Below are positions 37,157-45,960 of a DNA stretch of 64,000 nt, one piece after another. Numbering within the stretch: the stretch's first letter is position 1; each line of letters starts with the position of its first letter. A program made the position numbers and the translations under genes. Under the pieces are notes generated by a model. The model was not told the DNA's origin. It worked only from the letters and a program-made list of their open reading frames with translations, and did not search any database. Source of the DNA: Methanosarcina horonobensis HB-1 = JCM 15518 (GTDB lineage Archaea > Halobacteriota > Methanosarcinia > Methanosarcinales > Methanosarcinaceae); contig NZ_CP009516.1 in assembly GCF_000970285.1 (NCBI RefSeq), positions 2,335,036 to 2,399,035 of the forward strand, in the 5' to 3' direction.

Positions 37157-37651
37157 TTATAACTTCATTATTTGTACTTCCGCAACAATCACAACGTAAT
37201 TTTTCCCATATTTTTCGGCACAGGCTGGACAGGTAGTATACCACATGTACCATTTCTTGATGTCCAGGCTTTGGCTTTTTGCATAGCCTTCAAAGTCCGC
37301 ACACCATTCTCCTGTTTTTTCAAAATCTCCTTCGTAAGCTTTGGTCAGGAATTTCCCACTTAACGTTACGTTGTCTGCACCTTCGACTTCCCTATCAACA
37401 GCCAGATAAATATCCATGTTACTTTCAGAGGTGTGATCCGACAGGCAGAGCCAGTCAGGCATTTCCGCGCCAGCCCTGATAACTTTCTCGTTCATCCTCA
37501 TAATTACCTCTCCAAAATTAAGAGGCATGTAAAACTGCGTGATAACCGAATCTTTAATGAACTTTTTATTATTCCATTCAAAGATCTTTCCATCCCAGGG
37601 GGTGGGGTCAAACCGGGGGCAACATTCCGGAGTTTCGATTTCGCTTGTCAT
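37157..37651 (-). CDS. Conserved hypothetical protein with CPxC motif
   Basis: 164 residues of a small family widely seen in anaerobes: ECCPRFDPTPWDGKIFEWNN at the start, a middle with L-S-G-K-F-L-T-K-A-Y-E-G-x-F, and WYTTCPACAEKYGKNYVVIV at the end. The two Cys pairs (CC near residue 10, CPAC near 145) may bind a metal. No reaction is known to me. A mutated copy of its 3' end lies at 36007-36157. Confidence 0.75.
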   Translation of the reverse strand: MTSEIETPECCPRFDPTPWDGKIFEWNNKKFIKDSVITQFYMPLNFGEVIMRMNEKVIRAGAEMPDWLCLSDHTSESNMDIYLAVDREVEGADNVTLSGKFLTKAYEGDFEKTGEWCADFEGYAKSQSLDIKKWYMWYTTCPACAEKYGKNYVVIVAEVQIMKL

Positions 37652-37824
37652 AAATTTTCACCCTGTTAAGTAATAACTTCTTAGGTTATTTCAGGTTTTG
37701 GTTTTGTTCTGGTCTTTTCTTTGGGGAAACTATTTCTCAATAAAATAAATTTCCGTAAAGAACCTTACGATAAAAATCAGTATAAGTAATGGATGACTTA
37801 AGATCATATAAAAGATGAGAAAAC

Positions 37825-38649
37825 ATGGAGAAGATTGTTTTAACAGAAGAAAAAGAAACTATGCTTATTCCTTTATTTGCGAAAGCAAAGGAAAGCGAAA
37901 AAAAGCACCCTGTAATTATTGACAAAAAAGCAGTTGAAATAATAAATCAAATTGATTATGATTTCACATCATTGAAAATCCCTGAGAAGACAAAATTGAT
38001 GATGTGTTTAAGGGCAAAGCTTATTGATAACTTTGTTAGAGATTTCTTTTTAAAGAACGATAAAAGCATTGCTTTGCATTTAGGCTGCGGGCTTGACAGC
38101 AGATCTGACAGAATCGATAATTCTGACGTTGACTGGTACGACGTGGACTTCGAAGAAGTAATTGATATTCGCAAACATTTTTTCCGGGAAACGGATAATT
38201 ATCACCTGATTCCATCCTCAGTTACGGAAAAAGAATGGCCGGAAAAAATCCCCGGGAAAATTTCAGAGGAAAACAAACAATATATAGTCATAGCCGAAGG
38301 GCTGTTCATGTATCTTAAAGAAGATGAGATTAAAACATTGATAAGTCGTCTTAAGGAGAGAATTGGCAGTTATATTCTGATTTTCGATGCTTTCAGTGTT
38401 CTTACAGCAAAAAAAGTAAAAAACCAACCCTCGATAAAGAAAACAGGTGCAACAATTTACTGGGGTATTGACAATCCTGAAGAGCTCACCGGATGGGGGC
38501 TGGGAATTCAGTTTATTGAAGAACAGTATTTTACATCAAACGAAGAAATAGAGAAGTTAGGTACTCTGACAAAGCTTATGTTTAAAATGGCAAATTTATT
38601 TTCGATCACTAAAAAAGCCCACAGAATATTAATTTATAGAGTTAGTTAA
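37825..38649 (+). CDS. Leucine carboxyl methyltransferase-family O-methyltransferase
   Basis: 274 residues. Family marks are LHLGCGLDSRSDRI (AdoMet loop), DVDWYDVDFEEVIDIRKHFF, and VIAEGLFMYLKEDEIKTLIS, with LMMCLRAKLIDNFVRDFFLK before them. This is the LCM/Ppm1-like group found in polyketide and small-molecule modification. The substrate is not known. It starts MEKIVLTEEKETM at 37825 and is transcribed away from the neighbouring minus-strand genes. Confidence 0.85.
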   Translation: MEKIVLTEEKETMLIPLFAKAKESEKKHPVIIDKKAVEIINQIDYDFTSLKIPEKTKLMMCLRAKLIDNFVRDFFLKNDKSIALHLGCGLDSRSDRIDNSDVDWYDVDFEEVIDIRKHFFRETDNYHLIPSSVTEKEWPEKIPGKISEENKQYIVIAEGLFMYLKEDEIKTLISRLKERIGSYILIFDAFSVLTAKKVKNQPSIKKTGATIYWGIDNPEELTGWGLGIQFIEEQYFTSNEEIEKLGTLTKLMFKMANLFSITKKAHRILIYRVS

Positions 38650-38836
38650 TTCCATTTCTAATCAATTTCATCTGGATAAGGATCTTCTGTTCATTAACTG
38701 CGTGAAAAAATCTTTTATCCTGGTTTTAGCTGATCTTGCTATATATTACAGTTTGAAAAATGAAAGGTTTTGTAAGTTTTGGTGTGCTTTTCCAAATCTT
38801 GCTCTTGATTCTGAAGAAAATGATTCTTGAATCTAT

Positions 38837-39607
38837 TTAAAGATTCGAGAAGACCTCTTTTGCAGTACTTATGCCGTTTAATGCAGCAGGGAATCCGGCA
38901 TAAACGCACATAAGGATTATAGTCTCAATTATTTCTTCTTCTGTTAATCCGACATTCAAACCCGCTTTAATATGGAAAGCAAGTTGAGGTCTGGCAGTAC
39001 CCATGGCTGTAAGTGCGGCAATTGTGGCGATCTGTCTCATTTTCACACTTAAATTTTTTCTGCTGTATATATCGCCGTAACCGTATGCAATGATATATTC
39101 AACCATGTCCGGGGCTATATCATCCAGGTTTTCCTTCAGTATTTGCACCTGGTTTTTTTCTAACCGGGATAGCTGTTCAGCTCCAATTGAAAATCTATCT
39201 CCGTTTTTATCTTCTTTAACAGGTTCAAAGGTTATTTTTCGATCTTTTATGACTTCCTTCAGTACGTTTATCGCATTTAACGAACCTGGAAACCCGCTAT
39301 AACTTGACATCTGTATTATAACTTCTAATATTTCTTCTACAGAACAGCCCACGTTTAATGCCCCGTTAATATGGACATTCAATTGCGGTGCGGCATTTCC
39401 CATTGCAGTCAGTGCAGCTACAACTGCAATTTCTTTTTGCTTTAAACTGGTACCTTTCCTCGAATAAACATCTCCAAAAGAGAACTCAATAATATATTTA
39501 CCCAAATCTGGAGAGATACTCTCTAAACTTTTAAATATTTCTTCCCCTATTTTTCCATCAATTTCTTTTAATTTTGACCATCCTCTTTCGTATCTTTCAT
39601 TTTCCAT
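38837..39607 (-). CDS. Carboxymuconolactone decarboxylase family protein, two CMD domains
   Basis: About 256 residues with two tandem copies of the AhpD/CMD-like helical domain. The first has KGTSLKQKEIAVVAALTAMG and VGCSVEEILEVIIQMSSYSG; the second has LSVKMRQIATIAALTAMGTA and VGLTEEEIIETIILMCVYAG. The E-x8-C-x2-C redox pair of AhpD is absent, so a CMD-like or unknown activity is more likely than peroxiredoxin reduction. The start is MENERYERGW at 39607, as its duplicated scrap at 42696 begins identically. Confidence 0.85.
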   Translation of the reverse strand: MENERYERGWSKLKEIDGKIGEEIFKSLESISPDLGKYIIEFSFGDVYSRKGTSLKQKEIAVVAALTAMGNAAPQLNVHINGALNVGCSVEEILEVIIQMSSYSGFPGSLNAINVLKEVIKDRKITFEPVKEDKNGDRFSIGAEQLSRLEKNQVQILKENLDDIAPDMVEYIIAYGYGDIYSRKNLSVKMRQIATIAALTAMGTARPQLAFHIKAGLNVGLTEEEIIETIILMCVYAGFPAALNGISTAKEVFSNL

Positions 39608-39799
39608 ACTATTACGCTCCAGACTATACTCCAAATTTCGTTTCAATTCTTATATAATTGGGATCTACTTCCTGGTTGAACTGTGCATGATAACTTGAAA
39701 CAGTTTATCGTCCATGTTTCTAAATTAATCTGTTTCTAAATTAATCTAATTGAAATATTTTAGATATAAAACGGTACTATTTCAAAAAAATTCGCAGTT

Positions 39800-40456
39800 T
39801 TACCGCTCTTTCGTAACAAAAGCAGGATACTGATCTTTAGATAGCGTTCTTGTAAGTTTATCAGGATCGAAATCATAATACGTCGGGATATACTCAAACC
39901 TCAATTTTTCGTTCTCCAGATAAAACCTTATTTTTGCATCAAAGGCAACCGGGCGATAGTTATCATTGTCTGCTGGCATGTCCCTGTACAGCAGTTGCTG
40001 TTCTTTCCAGCTTAATTGACTGTTTTCCAGCTGCAAGTCACATACCCCGTAAGCAATCCCTTCCATCGTATGCTCGCGGACAGTGGAAGAAACCAATCTC
40101 ATTATTCCGGTTATCCTGGAGGTACTTCTGCGCTCTGCCAGTTCGTATCGAAATACGCTTAAACCATTAAAATCTTTTTTGACTGTTCCCCTTTTTTTAT
40201 CCGGATCCAGAAAGTATATTTTTTCAAGGGTGACAGTGGTCATGTCAAACCGGAGGCCGTGCTCGGACAGCACTAAATTCGAAAAAAACATTTCATCGGA
40301 ATAAACCCCCTCCAGCTTACCCTCTTCAAGCTGATAAACTACTTCATCTGTAACAAGCTTTTTACCAATTACATGGTTATTTAGAAAACCGATTATTTTT
40401 TCTCTGTCGGTGCCGTAATTCAGGCAAAGTGGCTTTTTTGCTTGTGTTGTGCTCAT
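39800..40456 (-). CDS. Conserved hypothetical protein
   Basis: 218 residues, MSTTQAKKPLCLNYGTDREK to YPAFVTKER. I see no motif beyond an aromatic, beta-rich pattern (FEYIPTYYDFDPDKLTR) that could form a barrel. There is no signal peptide. The codon use is coding-like throughout. The two following minus-strand genes are independent. Confidence 0.6.
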   Translation of the reverse strand: MSTTQAKKPLCLNYGTDREKIIGFLNNHVIGKKLVTDEVVYQLEEGKLEGVYSDEMFFSNLVLSEHGLRFDMTTVTLEKIYFLDPDKKRGTVKKDFNGLSVFRYELAERRSTSRITGIMRLVSSTVREHTMEGIAYGVCDLQLENSQLSWKEQQLLYRDMPADNDNYRPVAFDAKIRFYLENEKLRFEYIPTYYDFDPDKLTRTLSKDQYPAFVTKER

Positions 40457-40517
40457 ACTTATTCGCCTAACTTTCTTTTGTTGTATTTAAACGTATAAAG
40501 CCGGCTTAAAAAATACA

Positions 40518-41168
40518 TCATAAACCAACCACGTTATGCACTATAACCAGGCTTATATACAGAGCTATACAAAAGTTGAGTATTCCGTTAATCGAAAAGC
40601 TTCTGAATCTTATAAACTCCTTGATTGCTCCTTCCTTCAATGATAAAATACCGGCGGCCATGACCAGAAAAGATACAAATAGTGTTGCCAGGAGAAAAGG
40701 TTGCTCACGTGGATTTACCATTCCTGAAACCAGCTTAACATTTGTTTGGAAATCGGCATTACTTATTTTTATGTGATGCATCCCTGACACTTCTGGTGTA
40801 AACGAAAAGTAACCTTTAGCTCCTCTTTCAGACCCACGGGATCCTCCAATTGTGGATCCATAGAAATCTTTCTCCCAGGAACGCTCTATATTTTTTGAAT
40901 CAACTATAACGATCTTTAACAGTTCAGATCTAGAGTATGGTTCCTCTGTTTTAAACACAATAGTCACCACTTCGTTTTCAGTGAGCATGACGTCATTATT
41001 GATATCTTTTGATGATCCGACAGAGTCGCTCAAAATCTCTTCACCTAAGACATATTCTCCCGCGTAAAGAAAAAGACCTGAAAGTAATAAATTAAAAACA
41101 GAAACCATCCAGATGATTTTAAAAATAGGATTAGTTAATTTATCCTGTTCTCTAATTTCGACCACCAT
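40518..41168 (-). CDS. Membrane protein with an extracellular beta domain
   Basis: 216 residues. One helix lies near residues 17-37 (IIWMVSVFNLLLSGLFLYAG). A beta-rich domain (residues 55-150) ends in KGYFSFTPEVSGMHHIKISN, a GOLD-like or emp24-like pattern. Two C-terminal helices follow (FLLATLFVSFLVMAAGILSL and ILNFCIALYISLVIVHNVVG). The function is unknown. The layout suggests a surface sensor or membrane chaperone. Confidence 0.6.
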   Translation of the reverse strand: MVVEIREQDKLTNPIFKIIWMVSVFNLLLSGLFLYAGEYVLGEEILSDSVGSSKDINNDVMLTENEVVTIVFKTEEPYSRSELLKIVIVDSKNIERSWEKDFYGSTIGGSRGSERGAKGYFSFTPEVSGMHHIKISNADFQTNVKLVSGMVNPREQPFLLATLFVSFLVMAAGILSLKEGAIKEFIRFRSFSINGILNFCIALYISLVIVHNVVGL

Positions 41169-41527
41169 CTATTCAATTAAAACGCTTCTCCGTGTATCTT
41201 AAACATAAGTTTTCCTGTATGAACTCCTTTTTTGATAATAGACGTAAGACCTTAGCATTTTTAAACTTTATGATTTTTTCGTGTAAATTGCTTAATAATT
41301 CATAAAAAAACAAGATGCTAGATTATTTAATGATTCACTAAACTATTTATCTCAAGATTAATTTCAGTGACGTTGGCTTTATACTAAGACACGTTTGAAT
41401 GAACCCTCAACTTTTTGTATCTCTCTACAGGTTTGTTAATCCGCAAAAAATTTCGTGAAAACTTAAAAGAGAAAAGCGATGCTACAGTAAAAGGATGAAA
41501 TAAATAAGGATAAATAAAGACTATCTC
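41169..41527. other. AT-rich intergenic region
   Basis: No gene, repeat or strong hairpin noticed. It would contain the promoter of the membrane protein gene (read leftward) and the end of the pRiA4b-type gene. Confidence 0.4.
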
Positions 41528-42097
41528 TTAGAACGAAACGTCTTTAGGGTCAAAATATTCGGGGTCAAAGTCTTCCCCCAGCCATTCTATTGTGTCTTCG
41601 TATTCCTCATGTTCCGGATCTTTCAGGATCTCCAGCATATTTTCATAGCCCCATATCCCGCCGATGTCTTCAGGGACGGCTGCTCTTTTTCCTGCAGTAC
41701 AGACAGGATACTCCACCTCTTCTTTTCTCGGAAGGATTTTTTCAAGCCGGACTTTTACCTGCCAGTTGTCTCCGAAATCGTATCTGTATAGAGCTTCCTT
41801 ATTTTCCAGCGTGAAGTAGTTAGAGATTTTAGTTTTCTTCTCAGGCACGAGTGACTCATCATAGAAATCTTCATAATCGTCGCTTTTTGTCCCTATCCTG
41901 TCAAGTTTCCCGGTCTTCAGGTTCAGCATTTCGAATTCATGCAGATGGTAATCCTCCCAGTTCATCGCAGCCTGGATAGCATAATGAAGGTCCAAGAAGG
42001 TATAATTTTCCGGTACCTGGATCCGCCGCCAGATCTGAGGGACAATACCCTTCATGGAAAGCTTTAACTGATATATATTTTTAAAGGTATTTTTCAT
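41528..42097 (-). CDS. Plasmid pRiA4b ORF-3 family protein
   Basis: 189 residues. The hallmarks are YQLKLSMKGIVPQIWRRIQV, ENYTFLDLHYAIQAAMNWED, HLHEFEM, YRYDFGDNWQVKVRLEKILP, YPVCTAGKRAAVPEDIGGIW and a C-terminal acidic E-W-L-G-E-D-F-D-P-E-Y-F. The family is common in mobile and accessory regions; no activity is established. It starts MKNTFKNIYQL at 42097. Confidence 0.92.
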   Translation of the reverse strand: MKNTFKNIYQLKLSMKGIVPQIWRRIQVPENYTFLDLHYAIQAAMNWEDYHLHEFEMLNLKTGKLDRIGTKSDDYEDFYDESLVPEKKTKISNYFTLENKEALYRYDFGDNWQVKVRLEKILPRKEEVEYPVCTAGKRAAVPEDIGGIWGYENMLEILKDPEHEEYEDTIEWLGEDFDPEYFDPKDVSF

Positions 42098-42166
42098 AGT
42101 TATTCATCCGAATAAACATCTGATAACTTCCACTAACATCCGCTAATATCCGTAAACCGATAACGA

Positions 42167-42442
42167 TTAAATGGATTTTTTTATGGCATGAAGTGGGGGA
42201 AAATCCCTAATAGTTTCTAAACATTCATCTATGGATAGGCCTTTAAAAATTTCAAACCACTTCCCTGTGTGCCTCATATATGAAAGATTGAAAAGGCCAT
42301 CTCCAGCATATTCCATGCGTGCAAACTTTGTTTCAAAAGATGAAGATATAGCCTGCGGGCCTGGGCATGCGTATGTCGCACAGAAATAAAAGGAGCTGCG
42401 GTACCACTTCGTATAAACGTCCACTATATAGTTAAAACGCAT
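42167..42442 (-). CDS. Small hypothetical protein
   Basis: 91 residues (MRFNYIVDVYTKWYRSSFYF to FPPLHAIKKSI) with several aromatic residues and the centre YAGDGLFNLSYMRHTGKWFE. The composition looks coding, but I do not recognise a family. It is possibly a companion of the pRiA4b-like gene, which lies 69 bases downstream on the same strand. Confidence 0.5.
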   Translation of the reverse strand: MRFNYIVDVYTKWYRSSFYFCATYACPGPQAISSSFETKFARMEYAGDGLFNLSYMRHTGKWFEIFKGLSIDECLETIRDFPPLHAIKKSI

Positions 42443-42475
42443 ATCTTCCGGGGGAGATTTAATGTATTCCGGTTT

Positions 42476-42696
42476 TTAAAATGATTCTACTAGTTCCCTT
42501 GCTTTCGTTTCTACTTCTAGTTTAACATCTTCTGGCACTTTAGGTTTTGGAAACTTTTGTGGATAAAAAACCCAGAATTTTTGTCTTCGATCCATAGTAT
42601 TCCTAATATTATACTGGGCATTATTATTTCTTCCCCTATTTCTCCATCGATTTCTTTTAGTTTCAACCATCCTCTTTCATATCTTTCATTTTCCAT
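42476..42696 (-). pseudogene. Composite remnant: copied 5' end of the CMD gene joined to another fragment
   Basis: On the minus strand from 42696 the DNA reads MENERYERGW-LKLKEIDGEIGEEI, nearly identical to the start of the CMD gene at 39607. The similarity breaks after about 75 bases. Another frame then holds RRQKFWVFYPQKFPKPKVP and EDVKLEVETKARELVES, which looks like real protein sequence from an unrelated gene, ending at 42476. Neither part is a complete gene. Confidence 0.6.
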
Positions 42697-43073
42697 AGTA
42701 TTACACCTCAGATCCTGTGTTAATCTTTATTTTGATGGAATTTTCTCTCGAATCTATTAGAACTCACAGGAACCTGGGGTAAGAAAAGTTTCAATCCCTG
42801 TTTTGGTGGATTTTGCTCGCGAATCTTAGATCTTTTGGAGATAAATTGGTTTCATGTAAGATTGATTTTTCCTGAGGGATTATAGTTTTTGTTGCCTAGT
42901 GACCGGAATATTTTTGAGTTATTATTTTTCTTCAAATAATATCTATTAACCCAAAAACTGGATTTAAAATACAAAAATATGATTAAGATAAGAACATAAA
43001 ATAAAAACAATTTTTTACTTTGAGTTAATATATCCTAATGGTCCATAATTTTGGAAATATGTGGGGTGAATAG
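42697..43073. other. Intergenic region before the M23 peptidase
   Basis: No gene seen. The left part continues the duplicated CMD upstream region (TATTACACCTCAGATCC). The right part is very AT-rich and should carry the promoter for the secreted peptidase; GGTGAATAGATG precedes its start. Confidence 0.4.
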
Positions 43074-44696
43074 ATGAGTGCCTTTCGAATTAAAATTATT
43101 GTTAAATTCTTTTGTATGACTATGATAACGACTTGTCTTGCAGGTCTTTCTTTAGCAGCAGGCTCACTTGATTTTGATCCTCTCCACCAGCTCCCGGCTG
43201 AAAGCGGGAAAATTTCGTACTTCAGCTCGATGGATCACGGAAGCTGTGAAGGAGCTGCCTGGGGAGAATTTCTTGGTCCCGACTGTGGAAATGATGATGC
43301 AACAAAGTACTGGTATGTGGCAATGCGCTGGCCCTATGCAGGCTTACAGGGAGCTGAGCTGTATAAGGTAAAAGACTGGTGGCACAACAAAAAGATACTC
43401 GTCACCAACCCGGAAAATGGCAAACAGGTGGTCCTTGAAGTTAAAGACTGGGGTCCGAACATAATTACCGGCAGGGTGATAGACGTCTCGAAAACCGCAA
43501 TTGATGCTCTTGGTGCAAACACGGATGACATTGTAAATATCGAGTTTGCAGACCAGAATGCAGAGCTTGGAGTGTATTCCGGCGGATCAGGTCCTTCAAC
43601 CCTTGAGAATTCTGAGGATAAAGGTGGGGTCGAAACAGAAGTGTTTCAATGGCCTGCGGATATGAAAACTTGCTCCGCTTCGTTAATTTACAGTACATTA
43701 AGAAATGGTGGATATCATTCAGGAATAGATATCTCAGGATCTGGGGAACAGAAAATCCTTGCAGCAGCAAGCGGTAAAGTGGTCAATATCATTGAAAACG
43801 ATGTGGGTTGTGCTTCTAACTGTGAAGGGCCAGCGAAGGGGTGCAAAGACCATGGTTTTGGAAACACAGTTATAATTGAACATCAGCTGACAAATGGAAA
43901 AAAGATCTACTCAATGTATGCTCATCTTGCTTCCATAGAATCTGGTATTGAAGAAGGGAGCTATGTAATGGGTGGAATCACAAAAATTGGAATTATGGGA
44001 GCTACAGGATACGGTCAGGATGATTACTGGATAAAATGCATAAAAAATACTAATCCTCACCTTCATTTCGAAATAAAAGACTCAAATACTCTTACAAACC
44101 CCAAAAACCCATCTGAAACTGCAGAAACTGTTTATGGATATGCAGCTGGAAACCCCGACGACTATGGTTATCATAACCCGGAAAAATACATCAACAACGA
44201 TGAAATCCTGGTTGTCAAAAGCTATGGTCCCGATTCGGAATCCACGTACAAAGGCAAGACTTCCGCCCAATGGGAATTCAACATTCCCGGCAACCTCGAA
44301 GGCTGGGAACCCCACAATATGGAAGGAGCCCAATATTCCGTAGAAGGAGGAAGACTTTTCATCGACCCGGCAGGGTCTGATCCCTGGATTGAAACAAATG
44401 GTCTTTACATAGATGCATCAACTGCAAAATTTATAAACCTGAAGATGTCAAGCAACTGTCCTGATAACGTCGGTGCAGTTTACTTCACAACAACAGAATC
44501 ACCTGCTTATGGAGACGACAAAAAAGTAGAATTTACGACATCAACAGGGCCGGATTGGTATGAATATTCTATTTCAATGGCTGAGAATCCCCTCTGGAAG
44601 GGTACAGTTACAGGGTTTAGAATAGACCCCGCAAATAATGGGATTGCAGGTACGAATGAGGATACGGTCGGTTTTGAGTACATAAGGGTGGAATAG
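43074..44696 (+). CDS. Secreted RlpA-like plus M23 metallopeptidase with C-terminal beta-sandwich
   Basis: 540 residues. A signal peptide ends near LAGLSLAAGS (about residue 31). Residues 45-165 form an RlpA-type double-psi barrel (ISYFSSMDHGSCEGAAWGEF, LEVKDWGPNIITGRVIDVS). Residues 195-370 are an M23/LytM peptidase with zinc ligands His215 and Asp219 (YHSGIDIS), then His329 and His331 (PHLHFEI). The last 130 residues resemble a carbohydrate-binding beta-sandwich (SAQWEFNIPGNLEGWEP). M23 enzymes cut bacterial peptidoglycan, which Methanosarcina does not make. An antibacterial or predatory role, or a changed substrate, is likely. Confidence 0.88.
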   Translation: MSAFRIKIIVKFFCMTMITTCLAGLSLAAGSLDFDPLHQLPAESGKISYFSSMDHGSCEGAAWGEFLGPDCGNDDATKYWYVAMRWPYAGLQGAELYKVKDWWHNKKILVTNPENGKQVVLEVKDWGPNIITGRVIDVSKTAIDALGANTDDIVNIEFADQNAELGVYSGGSGPSTLENSEDKGGVETEVFQWPADMKTCSASLIYSTLRNGGYHSGIDISGSGEQKILAAASGKVVNIIENDVGCASNCEGPAKGCKDHGFGNTVIIEHQLTNGKKIYSMYAHLASIESGIEEGSYVMGGITKIGIMGATGYGQDDYWIKCIKNTNPHLHFEIKDSNTLTNPKNPSETAETVYGYAAGNPDDYGYHNPEKYINNDEILVVKSYGPDSESTYKGKTSAQWEFNIPGNLEGWEPHNMEGAQYSVEGGRLFIDPAGSDPWIETNGLYIDASTAKFINLKMSSNCPDNVGAVYFTTTESPAYGDDKKVEFTTSTGPDWYEYSISMAENPLWKGTVTGFRIDPANNGIAGTNEDTVGFEYIRVE

Positions 44697-44915
44697 ACGA
44701 ATCTGAAAAAAGTATAATTGGGCAAATTTCCGGTGGGATAAGTGTTGATCAGATTTTGGAGAAAAGTCCTGTTAGCGAAGAAAAAGTAGAAGGAATTATG
44801 GGATGGTGAATGAGTTTATTGAGGTGCTGATGGGGTTGTTTGAAAGGCTGATTTAAGGTAGGTTAATTAGAATATCAGATAAATCGGAAATAGTTCAAAT
44901 TTCCCAGGCTCCCAA
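44697..44915 (+). other. Possible gene remnant downstream of the peptidase
   Basis: Frames read GQISGGISVDQILEKSPVSE and EKVEGIMGW, stop, then (shifted) VNEFIEVLMGLFERLI, between 44717 and 44856. It looks like the C-terminus of a decayed gene with a frameshift, with no start. It lies next to the MITE insertion. Confidence 0.3.
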
Positions 44916-44920
44916 TTAAG

Positions 44921-45045
44921 AGCCTATCCGAAAAGTATTGTGACTTACTGTATCTTTAAAATTGACAGTACCGTAACCAGAGCTGATTTCAGATCAGACC
45001 TACTGCAACTTTAAAGCGTGCCATTATTGACTTTTCGGATAAGCT
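44921..45045. mobile_element. Miniature inverted-repeat transposable element (MITE)
   Basis: Terminal inverted repeats AGCCTATCCGAAAAGT (44921-44936) and ACTTTTCGGATAAGCT (45030-45045) match at 15 of 16 positions. The 125-bp element has no coding capacity and is flanked by a perfect 5-bp target duplication TTAAG (44916-44920 and 45046-45050). The ends resemble those of IS5/IS1182-type transposons, so a full-length relative elsewhere probably moves it. Confidence 0.88.
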
Positions 45046-45079
45046 TTAAGTTGATATTAACCCAAGATTTAATTTTTAA

Positions 45080-45937
45080 TCAAACATTCTTTACATCAAT
45101 GAGTTCAATACTATCTTGATCTACATACTGCATGTTTCTTTCTGGAAAAACCATACATGCCATTATGATTGCTCCACTCATAAGTTTTGTTCCTCCTGTA
45201 ATATCAGAGATTACATCACTCTCTTCTAGTTTTAAATCATCGTCCAAGCTATTCAACTCTTCAATTTCATTAGAAAAAATTTCAGTATTAACTGTTTTAT
45301 GTATGCTTGTTAAACTAGAAGGATTTTCTATAAGAATAGGTCTAGGTATCATATCAGGTTGAACTTTTTTAAGGAAATGAATAACTATATCTTTTTCATT
45401 TTCAGACTTATCTGTATACAGTAACCAGCATACTTTCAATTTACCCTGATGTTTCATAATCGCTCTAAAAGTTTGACCGATACCCTCAATTCCGAAAAGT
45501 TTAATATATAAATTATCCAGTTGTTTTTCCAGTGACCTGACATCTACACTATTCTTTGCAATTTTTAGATTACTTTTGATATTTTTTTCAAGTTTGCTTA
45601 CTTCATCGATTAAACCAACGACTTCTTTATCGGGTACCTTGATCTTACTTATGGAAACAATTAAACCTTTATACTTATTTTGGAGCTCTTTTAATTCCAC
45701 CGACTTTTTATTCCTGTTCCTTGAAAGTAAAAAATCAAAGACAATTATAAAAACAGAGATAATTACAAAAATAAAAAAAGTAGTTATAATATCCCCAAAG
45801 TTAAACAATGACGAAATATAACTACATAGATCTTCACTCATAAATCCAAAAACAGTAATTATTGCACTTATTATAAAACCATAGTACGGTTTTCTTTTAG
45901 TACAGAATATAATAAACTGATTGATTACTTTGACCAT
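45080..45937 (-). CDS. Membrane-anchored CARF-domain protein (CRISPR effector candidate 2)
   Basis: 285 residues. Two N-terminal membrane helices (about 18-34 and 48-70), a charged coiled-coil-like linker (75-135), then a C-terminal CARF-type Rossmann domain with GIEGIGQTFRAI, VCWLLYTDKS and the ligand-loop motif DITGGTK at 245-251. CARF domains bind cyclic oligoadenylate made by Cas10. With a membrane segment in place of a nuclease the likely output is membrane permeabilisation or depolarisation, as for Cam1-like proteins. It is the last gene of the III-D operon, 23 bases after csx3. It is a clear paralogue of the gene at 55234-56040. Confidence 0.78.
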   Translation of the reverse strand: MVKVINQFIIFCTKRKPYYGFIISAIITVFGFMSEDLCSYISSLFNFGDIITTFFIFVIISVFIIVFDFLLSRNRNKKSVELKELQNKYKGLIVSISKIKVPDKEVVGLIDEVSKLEKNIKSNLKIAKNSVDVRSLEKQLDNLYIKLFGIEGIGQTFRAIMKHQGKLKVCWLLYTDKSENEKDIVIHFLKKVQPDMIPRPILIENPSSLTSIHKTVNTEIFSNEIEELNSLDDDLKLEESDVISDITGGTKLMSGAIIMACMVFPERNMQYVDQDSIELIDVKNV

Positions 45938-45960
45938 GTATGATCAGTCTCGCTTTTGGA

